From NCBI GenBank assembly GCA_028818995.1, contig JAPPMR010000618.1:1-5352 (forward strand): a stretch of DNA of 5,352 bases, in the 5' to 3' direction. The notes beneath the pieces are model-generated. The model was not told where the DNA came from, did no database searches, and worked only from the letters and a program-made list of their open reading frames with translations. Source of the stretch: Candidatus Poribacteria bacterium (lineage in GTDB: Bacteria > Poribacteria > WGA-4E > WGA-3G). Each line of letters starts with the position of its first letter. The stretch's first letter is position 1. Of this stretch, positions 1-5,352 are shown one piece after another. The translations under genes and the position numbers were made by a program.

Positions 1-181
1 CCCGATGGCGCATCAACTCATCCACCAATCGGTCAGCCATAAAAACCCCGTAATCAGGATCCTTCTCCGAAAATAGTGGAAACACCGCCAGACGAGGAAC
101 CGCTTCGCGCTGCGGCAACACGTCCTCACACTGCACCGCAGAAGAAAACACGAGCAATAAAATTGAAAAAAGATGTCTCAT
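1..181 (-). CDS. Secreted TolB/FlgO/CsgG-like protein, N-terminal part only
   Basis: The frame opens with ATG at 181-179 and stays open for 60 codons to the window edge, so the C-terminal part is missing. Residues 1-15 form a typical Sec signal peptide: Arg2, a hydrophobic run LFSILLLVF, then Ser-Ser-Ala with likely cleavage after Ala15. The mature part has PRLAVFPLFSEKD followed by DYGVFMADRLVDELM. This resembles the first beta-strand and helix of periplasmic TolB-N/FlgO/CsgG-type domains (the 'IAVfPf...ylad.l.deL' pattern); this is family resemblance by eye, not a search result. A weak purine-rich GAGAG lies about 7-11 bases before ATG. The gene follows a sigma-54 promoter with a leader of about 100 bases. 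By hand count its GC is about 51%, higher than the neighbouring cluster. I am confident that it is a real secreted protein and less sure of the domain. Confidence 0.75.
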   Translation of the reverse strand, partial: MRHLFSILLLVFSSAVQCEDVLPQREAVPRLAVFPLFSEKDPDYGVFMADRLVDELMRHR

Positions 182-290
182 TGAAGTTCTCTCGTTCTGG
201 TGAAGTGTTTATAGCCTGGGCATCAAGCGCATCAATACACTGTTGATTGTCTCAAGGAGATACGCGAAAAGGTGAATGTATAAAAATATA

Positions 291-308
291 AAGCAATTTC
301 TGTGCCAA
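291..308 (-). promoter_or_regulatory. Sigma-54 (-24/-12) promoter
   Basis: On the minus strand the sequence reads TTGGCAC, five bases (AGAAA), then TTGCTT. This matches the RpoN consensus TTGGCAC-N5-TTGCW, with the invariant GG at 306-305 and GC at 294-293 at the required spacing. Transcription should start near 281, giving a leader of about 100 bases before the ATG at 181. Sigma-54 promoters need an AAA+ enhancer-binding protein bound upstream, and suitable sites lie at 371-411. Confidence 0.8.
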
Positions 309-370
309 AACCCTCTTCTCTATGTTTTACAATTAGTTACGAAAATTTGTGCCATGAACACAGTTTCATA

Positions 371-411
371 AGTGTCCGATTTTGATACAGTAGTGTCCGA
401 AAATGAACACT
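371..411 (-). promoter_or_regulatory. Tandem operator-like sites, probable sigma-54 activator binding (UAS)
   Basis: AGTGTCCGA occurs at 371-379 and again at 392-400, exactly 21 bp apart, or two helical turns on one face of the DNA. The site at 392-411 is a dyad: AGTGTCC, six bases (GAAAAT), GAACACT, with 6 of 7 arm bases complementary. The other site has one good half (AGTGTCC) and a degenerate partner (ATACAGT). Their centres are about 120 and 100 bp upstream of the start predicted for the sigma-54 promoter, a standard position for an enhancer-binding-protein dimer pair. The regulator itself is not in the window. Confidence 0.6.
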
Positions 412-417
412 TAATAC

Positions 418-451
418 AAAAAACTGGCACATTGTTTTATTTAAATGTGCC
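418..451 (-). terminator. Intrinsic (rho-independent) terminator ending the minus-strand cluster
   Basis: On the minus strand GGCACATT (451-444) pairs perfectly with AATGTGCC (433-426) across a 10-base AT-rich loop. It is followed by AG and six T residues (423-418). The stem is 8 bp with four G/C pairs at its base, and the T-run is in the right place only for minus-strand transcripts. It would stop transcripts from the gene at 587-1129 just before the control region of the gene at 1-181. Confidence 0.75.
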
Positions 452-586
452 TGCTGTATCTTCCTTAGAACTATCGTTTACCACAATGAGTGCAAATACG
501 CTGGGCTTGTTTATCTCGATAAGCTTTATTGTCATAGATAATGCTACCTGGAGGGTAAGTCTAAGGAGGCCTTTTAAGGTCACTGG

Positions 587-1129
587 CTAAATGTATCCAA
601 TGACTGCATAAAAAATAATTCCCAAATATTCGTGCAATGTCCGGATCACCATCTTGTGCCGAAATTGCAAAAGAATAAACCCGTCACATTGGAAGCCATT
701 TAGATCCCATAATGTGTTATTAGACTTACCTCTCGCCCATATAATGGCATCAGGCGGTATTGAAAGGGGCTGGTGTAAATAAGAAGAATAGAGTTCTCTA
801 TTGGGGACGAATATCACTATTTTTGAAGCTAAGCCTGCATGAAAAAGATCGGCACCCAAATCAAAACTCAGGGGAAAACTGCCCTGTCCGCCGATATCGC
901 TCACATCCGCGGATCTTGGCGTGGAAGCAATACGGATAGGATAATCGAGAATAAAACACACGTTGGAGGATGATATTAGCAATATGAAACAGGCGGGAAG
1001 AATCATTCCCGATGTCAGCACCAACCACCGCATTGATGCTAAGCGAGTGTTGGGCATAATAAATGAAAGGACAGGTAGAACTAATACCAGGATGCAGAAC
1101 ACGAACCCGCTAAGCCATTCTTCGTACAC
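587..1129 (-). CDS. Hypothetical membrane protein with extracytoplasmic domain
   Basis: I do not recognise this family. The frame gives 180 residues from GTG. Residues about 8-24 (GFVFCILVLVLPVLSFI) and about 35-62 are hydrophobic and look like two membrane segments. They are followed by a soluble portion of roughly 100 residues rich in aromatics, with no metal-binding or catalytic signature that I can see; the last 12 residues are again hydrophobic. GTG at 1129 is the first start codon in the open stretch after an in-frame TAG at 1174-1172, and it has no clear Shine-Dalgarno. An ATG at codon 25 would lose the first membrane segment. The GTG lies one base after the stop of the frame at 1131-1253, so the gene may be translationally coupled to it, or this may be the 3' part of a frameshifted gene. 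It is the last gene before the terminator at 418-451. Confidence 0.5.
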   Translation of the reverse strand: MYEEWLSGFVFCILVLVLPVLSFIMPNTRLASMRWLVLTSGMILPACFILLISSSNVCFILDYPIRIASTPRSADVSDIGGQGSFPLSFDLGADLFHAGLASKIVIFVPNRELYSSYLHQPLSIPPDAIIWARGKSNNTLWDLNGFQCDGFILLQFRHKMVIRTLHEYLGIIFYAVIGYI

Positions 1130-1130
1130 T

Positions 1131-1253
1131 CTATTTTGATCTAAAATCGAAGATAAATATCTCGCAAAATACTATCTCTCCAGCCCAGGAAGCTCCCAAA
1201 GCATAACAAAAAAAGCAAATAATCGTGAGCAATTTTCTATAAACACAAATCAT
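1131..1253 (-). CDS. Small signal-peptide-like frame, possibly the 5' end of the next gene
   Basis: ATG at 1253-1251 opens a 40-codon frame ending in TAG at 1133-1131. Residues 5-24 look like a strong signal peptide or membrane anchor: Tyr-Arg-Lys, then LLTIICFFCYALG and ASWA, with a possible cleavage site before Gly25-Glu26. The remaining 16 residues have no recognisable motif, and no clear ribosome binding site is visible. The stop is followed by one base and then the GTG of the 180-residue protein. Removing one T from the four-T run at codons 29-30 would join both frames into a protein of about 220 residues with three membrane segments. It may be a real small protein, the front of a frameshifted gene, or chance. 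Confidence 0.35.
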   Translation of the reverse strand: MICVYRKLLTIICFFCYALGASWAGEIVFCEIFIFDFRSK

Positions 1254-1335
1254 CAAAATTAGGATACATTGAAGGATGGTATAATCCGCTAAAACGATGC
1301 TTTTGTCTTACTCGAGCCAAACGAGATTTGATGGC

Positions 1336-2238
1336 TTATAAGAAAAAACTTCCGGGGCTTAAAATGTCATTAGCCGTTTCTCGGGAAAGTTTTCTACCAT
1401 TACGTCCAGATAAAGTATATTCAAATACAGCGACATCTCCATCCGACGTGCTGATGATCATAGGATGCGAAACCGATGGTTGACATAGAATTTGCCCGGG
1501 CACACCTGAAGGTTTGCTTGTCACGGAGCGCAAACGGTAAATATGGCATCTTACATTTTCCAAATCCGAAAAAGCCGGTGCATATGGAGGCAACGCACGT
1601 ACGAGATTAAAAATAGCCATTCGACCAGATGTCCAATCAATCTTGCGGTCTGCTTCCGTTATTTTTCCATAATAAGATGCGAGATGGTGTTTCTGAGGGA
1701 TACCCCGAACAGGCCCTTTTTTGAATCTCGCTAATGTGTCTTCGAGAAGTCTCCACCCCTTATTGCCCAGCTTCAATGCCATAGTTTTAAGTGTATCAGT
1801 TTCCAATATGGGTACTTCTGCTTGCATCAGAATATCCCCTGAATCGATATCTTCGTCTATGAAATGTACTGTGACCCCCGCGATTTTCTCGCCATTGATA
1901 ATTTGCCATTCCAGCGGCTGGGGACCTCGGTAGGCGGGTAGCAAAGAGCCATGAAGATTGATGATTCCTTTAATGGGAATATCGAGAATTTTTGGAGGAA
2001 GAATAAAAGGAAAGCCAGCAACAACAATGAGATCGGGCTCACAGGCCCTTAGAAAAGCTTCAAACTGTGGCTCGTGCTTATCGACGATTTTACAGGTTGG
2101 AATCCGATTTTTCAGGCCTTCACGGACGATCAAAGGATCTTTAACGGACGCCACAATGCCAGTAACTTGCTCTTTTTGGAGAAGCATTTTTAAAGGAAAA
2201 AGTCCCCATTGACCGCCACCGAGAAATACAACTTTCAT
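1336..2238 (-). CDS. Formyltransferase of the Fmt / ArnA-N / sugar N-formyltransferase family
   Basis: Enzymes of this superfamily transfer a formyl group from N10-formyltetrahydrofolate to an amine in the cytoplasm. The 300-residue protein has both family domains. The N-terminal Rossmann-like domain starts KVVFLGGG and carries the folate and catalytic signature NLHGSLLPAYRG (residues 94-105), with Asn94 and His96, and DIDSGDIL (130-137) with Asp132; together these give the Asn-His-Asp triad. The C-terminal domain begins near IDWTSGRMAIFNLVRAL (200-216), as in Fmt and ArnA, and runs to a normal end. Housekeeping Fmt usually begins with a 'FxGTPxFA' motif; here it is GGGQWG. Its location next to a sulfotransferase rather than def or other translation genes also argues for a tailoring enzyme acting on an amino-sugar nucleotide or metabolite. 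ATG at 2238 has only a weak GGG upstream. The family call is firm; the substrate is unknown. Confidence 0.88.
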   Translation of the reverse strand: MKVVFLGGGQWGLFPLKMLLQKEQVTGIVASVKDPLIVREGLKNRIPTCKIVDKHEPQFEAFLRACEPDLIVVAGFPFILPPKILDIPIKGIINLHGSLLPAYRGPQPLEWQIINGEKIAGVTVHFIDEDIDSGDILMQAEVPILETDTLKTMALKLGNKGWRLLEDTLARFKKGPVRGIPQKHHLASYYGKITEADRKIDWTSGRMAIFNLVRALPPYAPAFSDLENVRCHIYRLRSVTSKPSGVPGQILCQPSVSHPMIISTSDGDVAVFEYTLSGRNGRKLSRETANDILSPGSFFL

Positions 2239-2391
2239 ACTTAACCCATCATCGTTTATGTCGCTTTATCCTATCCACTGGCAACAGATCGTTCCAATCC
2301 GGCACTTCTCTACATTTTGTCGAGTTTTGGCCTTGACCCGTTTTGGATGTTGTTGCCGAATCATATTATGGTCTGGACTTATACCAAATTC

Positions 2392-3120
2392 TCAATAAAG
2401 ATATTGAGCAATAGGTTCAGCATCAAACTCGTTGCTCACTACCTCCGAGAAAGTAAGACCTTTCAGATGCGATTGAAAAAGTGGTTGTGCCAAATTCAAA
2501 TGTCTTTGTATCTCATTGTAGAACAATGCTGAAAACTGGGGACGATTTTGTGATGGTATATGACAGTGTGTAATAATATTGTCTCTATTAATTAAGAAAA
2601 TAGCAGGTGTTTTCTGAGTAAGCAATTCGTTGTTTTTAAATAATTCGTCATTCTCATAACTAATAAGCTTATAGTGCAAATCAAAACTGCGAACATATTG
2701 CTTAATTTGAGAGACTGAAGAATTTGCTAGAGCAAGAATAGGCAATCGCGATGTCTTATCTTGGTTTTGATAAATGTGTTCTAATATCTTCAGTTGGGTG
2801 TTTAGGCATGGTTGACAGCTTTGTGGGCTAAACAACAATACAATGCCTCCGCCTGATTCTGAAAAGTCCGTCGTAACAATATCGCCCCAAATATCTTGGA
2901 TTTTGAACTTAGGGAAACTTTTACCCTGGTACTTAGATGCTAAAATTGATGCATTGATAAACTCTTTGTAATTGGCGGTCTTCTTTTGCAAAACTCTTTT
3001 TTCTTGCCAATGCTGTGTATTAGTTTGTCTAACTCTCCATATACCGACTATCGCTACACTCAAAACAGCAATTAAAAAAATATTCAATAGCAGCGAAAAT
3101 TTTCGAATAGGATCCTTCAT
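2392..3120 (-). CDS. Membrane-anchored TlpA-like thioredoxin-fold protein
   Basis: This 242-residue protein has an N-terminal anchor (residues about 8-28, after Arg6 and Lys7). A basic linker with coiled-coil tendency (about 29-60) follows, then a thioredoxin/redoxin domain from about 64 to 208. The hydrophobic strand GIVLLFSPQ leads to the redox motif C102-Q-P-C105, and T171-P172 sits where TlpA proteins carry the cis-proline before strand AIFLI. The fold would face the periplasm and act as a thiol-disulfide reductase or oxidase on exported proteins. A third cysteine, Cys186, follows the cis-Pro strand. About 30 residues (210-242) extend beyond the fold without known motifs. A good Shine-Dalgarno GGAG (3131-3128) lies 7 bases before the ATG, supporting the start. 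Local GC is near 30% in stretches. An AhpC/TSA-type peroxiredoxin is less likely because of the CxxC motif. Confidence 0.8.
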   Translation of the reverse strand: MKDPIRKFSLLLNIFLIAVLSVAIVGIWRVRQTNTQHWQEKRVLQKKTANYKEFINASILASKYQGKSFPKFKIQDIWGDIVTTDFSESGGGIVLLFSPQSCQPCLNTQLKILEHIYQNQDKTSRLPILALANSSVSQIKQYVRSFDLHYKLISYENDELFKNNELLTQKTPAIFLINRDNIITHCHIPSQNRPQFSALFYNEIQRHLNLAQPLFQSHLKGLTFSEVVSNEFDAEPIAQYLY

Positions 3121-3231
3121 AGTACGTCTCCAGATTCAAAGGTAAATTCTGCTAGAAGAGCAGAGCACATATAAAAAAGCAAGGGATAATTTATATTCAA
3201 ATATACCTCAGACAGTCTTTAGTACTACTTC

Positions 3232-4071
3232 TCAATCGAGGAACTGGGCAAAGCGTGTTTGCTCTATTTTAGTCCGAATTTCATGATAATTGCACACAAT
3301 ATTTGATAACGTTCCTCTGTTTATCCGAACTAAATTTGTCTGTACTGGACATCGTGAAATCTCTATCAAATCACAAAGCATATCCACTGTCTCTTGTTGT
3401 GCATCAGCATCAACCAGGTTTCTTTCATAGATAAGAGGTATATAATGAATGTGCTCTAAGACTTCTAATTCTGCCTCTTGGAACCTCTCGCGCTTCTCCA
3501 TTCTGATTAATAATTGTTGATAATTCACATTTATCTTTTTTTTGCAAAATGCCTGATCATCTGAAAATCGATGATACAGGCGCGTGTTTTCAGCAATCAT
3601 ATTTGAAATAGCGTGCCTCAATAAGTTTTCTCTTTTTAGATAGATGACCTGCCACTGATCTTCAATCAATCTTTTGAAAAAGCCGATCACATCATCCAAC
3701 TTCTGGGTACGAGTCAGTTGGTAGATTTTTACTTTAAATCCATAAACTTCTGATGCAGATTGAATTCGACTTTTACATGTAACATATAACAGAGGATTTA
3801 AAACCCTCCGTGCAAGAATTTCGCCGTCACAGGTAATTTCAGGGTGAGAGTTAAGCAGACTTGTCAATAGTGTACTCCCGGTTCTTCCTTGCCCAAAAAT
3901 TAGAAATTTGGTTTTAGGATGAACTAACCGCCCCCTCAGAAGAGAGTTCAGATATCTGAAATATAAGAATACGGAAGGCAAGGGAATCTGTTCTCTCGCT
4001 TTTTTGAGCTTATCACGCCAGTAACATGACCAAAGCGAAGACTTATACCAGTACGGTACCATTTTAGCCAT
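3232..4071 (-). CDS. PAPS-dependent sulfotransferase (Stf0/NodH-like)
   Basis: This enzyme would transfer sulfate from 3'-phosphoadenylyl sulfate to a hydroxyl or amine, typically of a carbohydrate, glycolipid or metabolite. Counting from the ATG at 4071, the 5'-phosphosulfate-binding loop is FGQGRTGSTLLTSLLNSHP (about 59-77). CDGEIL, the usual 'xxGE' segment of Stf0/NodH-type enzymes, comes next. The 3'-phosphate-binding segment IYLKRENLLRHAIS (about 143-156) has the paired Arg and Ser. The C-terminus (LSNIVCNYHEIR...TRFAQFLD) matches the end of this family, so the gene looks complete at 279 residues. I chose ATG over the TTG one codon upstream; neither has a strong ribosome binding site. 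The first 50 residues are basic and aromatic without a clear signal peptide, so it is probably cytoplasmic. It sits 111 bases upstream of the TlpA-like gene. Confidence 0.87.
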   Translation of the reverse strand: MAKMVPYWYKSSLWSCYWRDKLKKAREQIPLPSVFLYFRYLNSLLRGRLVHPKTKFLIFGQGRTGSTLLTSLLNSHPEITCDGEILARRVLNPLLYVTCKSRIQSASEVYGFKVKIYQLTRTQKLDDVIGFFKRLIEDQWQVIYLKRENLLRHAISNMIAENTRLYHRFSDDQAFCKKKINVNYQQLLIRMEKRERFQEAELEVLEHIHYIPLIYERNLVDADAQQETVDMLCDLIEISRCPVQTNLVRINRGTLSNIVCNYHEIRTKIEQTRFAQFLD

Positions 4072-4140
4072 CAATCGGAAATATCTCAGTTGAAGAGCCG
4101 TTTGGAAGGGGGAATATTTTGTTTCTTTTTAGTATTACAA

Positions 4141-4413
4141 CTACTTAGTGATCCTCAGTATAATTCGAAAACGCACTCTGCTACTGTTCAACAGAATCAA
4201 CCACCAAATCGTAGGCCATAATTTTTCCATTAAAATAATTACCATAAAAACATAGAAGCATTGCTGCCTTTTTCCCCTGGTAACTTCCTGTATGGAGATC
4301 TGTTCTTTTGCAATATGAGGATCGTAAGCTGCACTACATCCGAGTATCAAACACCTAAAAATGACAATAAATTTATATACCCAAGCATGATCATGGCCCC
4401 TGTGGCTCAACAT
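4141..4413 (-). CDS. Doubtful small reading frame overlapping the propeller gene
   Basis: This 90-codon frame starts with ATG inside the end of the propeller gene, a 23-base overlap. Residues 15-26 (FIVIFRCLILGC) resemble a poor lipoprotein signal ending in Gly25-Cys26, but an Arg lies inside the hydrophobic run. Residues about 53-75 are hydrophobic and tryptophan-rich. The amino-acid make-up (many W, R, F, I) is unusual, and another frame of the same strand (4181-4333) reads more naturally near its end (GKIMAYDLVVDSVEQ). The region may hold a decayed short gene rather than this protein. I know no family for it. Confidence 0.22.
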   Translation of the reverse strand: MLSHRGHDHAWVYKFIVIFRCLILGCSAAYDPHIAKEQISIQEVTRGKRQQCFYVFMVIILMEKLWPTIWWLILLNSSRVRFRIILRITK

Positions 4414-5352
4414 GCTTTACGCTGAGTTCATAACTTTTAATCGTTCCATTAGAGTCTTTATCATTTTCATCTGGTGGAGAATACACATAAAGCAAACTGC
4501 CATCCGACGCGATCAATTTGGACCAGTCTATTGCAGAAGCATCTCTAACAGGTATGGCTGAGATAGCACCATCACCTAGTGACATTTGATAAAAAAAACA
4601 GAACACATTTCCAATAGGCGGTTTCTCTACCTGTCCCATTGTATAACGCACCAACAAATCTTTACCATTCAAAAGCACCATGCCAGCTAAAAGAGAACCT
4701 TTCCGAATCGCTTTGCCCAATTCAGGACCTACTTTGTCAAAATGCTCTTCAACATTTCTAAAATTGGGTGGTTTTATTCCGAATTTAGAGATGACCAACC
4801 CAGTATTTGTATCCATTTCGAAGATATGATATTGCCATGGAAACAAATAAAATATCCTATCTAAAATAGGACTGAAACATAACCCCACTCGCCTTCCTAA
4901 ATACGAAACCAAATTACCTTCTTCACGCTTAGACAGACGTATAGAAAAAATTTCATCATTATTTTTTAAATTTACTTTTCGAAGCAAAGCATACGGTATT
5001 CCAGATCGATCATCATAGACAGCCTGAAATCCAAAATTTTCTCTATAAAAAATCATTCTTTGAAAAATGTATTTCTTTTCAGGATTCCAATCGCTAAACA
5101 ATGTCCTGTTTTGATTATACACGGGTAATTTGCGAGTTCCGCCATCATATACATAAACAAAGTCTCGACTATCCCCCCCAATCTCAACAGGCAAGAGATA
5201 TTCTCCGATCTTATCACCACGCAATCCGATTTGTTGAACGAAGTCACCCGACGCATTGTATTCATATACCGCCTTTCTTACAAAGTCGATAAGAATAAAC
5301 GAACCTATAGGAGTAATTTTCATCTGAGTAACGTGCCCCAATAGCGGACCAT
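4391..5352 (-). CDS. 6-bladed beta-propeller protein, 5' end outside window
   Basis: The frame is open to the window edge (5350-5352 and beyond), and the visible part gives 319 residues. The upstream codons (GPLLG) continue naturally into the protein, so the start lies outside and no internal start should be used. It begins with a propeller blade: VTQMKITPIGSFILIDF, then VYEYNASGDFVQQIGLRG. After this comes DKIGEYLLP, the position of the 'GPGEF' signature seen in 6-bladed (NHL-like) propeller proteins near TlpA and redoxin genes. Later blade-like units include FVYVYDGGTRKLPVYN, HIFEMDTNTGLVISKFG and SLLYVYSPPD. Full-length relatives are about 370-390 residues with a signal peptide or lipobox, so roughly 50-70 residues should be missing here. 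Such proteins are usually exported and bind ligands or partners; no catalytic residues are evident. It heads the visible minus-strand series. Confidence 0.78.
   Translation of the reverse strand, partial: GPLLGHVTQMKITPIGSFILIDFVRKAVYEYNASGDFVQQIGLRGDKIGEYLLPVEIGGDSRDFVYVYDGGTRKLPVYNQNRTLFSDWNPEKKYIFQRMIFYRENFGFQAVYDDRSGIPYALLRKVNLKNNDEIFSIRLSKREEGNLVSYLGRRVGLCFSPILDRIFYLFPWQYHIFEMDTNTGLVISKFGIKPPNFRNVEEHFDKVGPELGKAIRKGSLLAGMVLLNGKDLLVRYTMGQVEKPPIGNVFCFFYQMSLGDGAISAIPVRDASAIDWSKLIASDGSLLYVYSPPDENDKDSNGTIKSYELSVKHVEPQGP

Larger units (their letters stand above)
182..586. other. Intergenic control region between the cluster end and the next gene
   Basis: This 405-base stretch has no convincing gene. 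In minus-strand order it holds about 135 bases of unassigned sequence (586-452), an intrinsic terminator (451-418), two operator-like sites (411-371), a sigma-54 promoter (308-291) and a leader of about 100 bases (281-182). The plus-strand open frame at 372-590 starts with GTG inside the operator repeat and runs through the terminator, so I take it as non-coding. A seven-codon frame (MRLMPRL) lies in the leader but has no convincing ribosome binding site. Confidence 0.7.

Noticed and set aside
339..354. TGGCAC-N5-TTCGT on the minus strand between the activator sites and the main promoter
   Set aside because: The -12 GC is replaced by CG in this spacing, so it is at best a degenerate copy; the match at 291-308 is much better.
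425..440. TGGCAC on the plus strand as a second sigma-54 -24 box
   Set aside because: The required GC at -12 is absent (TTTAT instead of TTGC), and the TGGCAC is accounted for by the terminator stem.
372..590. Plus-strand open frame of 72 codons
   Set aside because: It begins with GTG inside the operator repeat, runs through the terminator hairpin, has no ribosome binding site and shows no family resemblance; the DNA is better explained as control sequence.
1300..1335. Terminator after the formyltransferase gene
   Set aside because: Only a 4-bp CTCG/CGAG stem is present with no T-run, so I see no intrinsic terminator here.
1543..2212. Plus-strand and other-frame open stretches inside the formyltransferase gene
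   Set aside because: They are antisense or alternative-frame shadows of a gene with clear catalytic motifs.
3171..3200. Possible sigma-70 promoter (TTGAAT, 18 bases, TTTTAT) before the TlpA-like gene
   Set aside because: Only 4 of 6 matches in each box with a suboptimal spacer in AT-rich DNA; this is expected by chance.
5053..5292. Open frames of 70 and 63 codons overlapping the propeller gene
   Set aside because: They lie wholly within the propeller coding sequence in other frames and have no recognisable features.

Overview
The window reads as an accessory region of a Gram-negative-type bacterium. The supporting signs are a sigma-54 promoter with upstream activator-like sites, a membrane-anchored TlpA-like thioredoxin, a 6-bladed beta-propeller protein, and an N-terminal signal peptide on a TolB/FlgO/CsgG-like protein. 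The phylum cannot be fixed from the sequence. The mix of sigma-54 control with propeller and TlpA proteins would suit Acidobacteriota or a similar large-genome lineage, but that is inference. All convincing genes lie on the minus strand, so the window is read from right to left.

Right to left: a beta-propeller gene truncated by the window edge (4391-5352); a doubtful small reading frame that overlaps its end (4141-4413); a PAPS-dependent sulfotransferase of the Stf0/NodH-like type (3232-4071); a membrane-anchored thioredoxin-fold protein with a CQPC motif (2392-3120); a formyltransferase of the Fmt/ArnA-N/sugar N-formyltransferase superfamily (1336-2238); and an unrecognised membrane protein (587-1129). 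That last gene is preceded, with one base between, by a 40-codon signal-peptide-like frame (1131-1253), and the two may be one frameshifted gene. A strong intrinsic terminator at 418-451 closes this series.

Immediately past the terminator comes the control region of the next gene: two GTGTCC-type operator-like sites exactly 21 bp apart (371-411), then a near-consensus -24/-12 sigma-54 promoter (291-308), then the first 60 codons of a secreted protein (1-181). The sites lie about 100 and 120 bp upstream of the predicted start of transcription, the usual place for a sigma-54 enhancer-binding protein.

The series 587-5352 is more AT-rich (roughly 30-50% GC in the stretches I counted by hand) than the gene at 1-181 (about 51%), which fits an acquired or fast-evolving cassette. 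Sulfotransferase plus formyltransferase suggests tailoring of a surface glycan or small metabolite. The thioredoxin and propeller proteins suggest an envelope location. No substrate can be named from the sequence.
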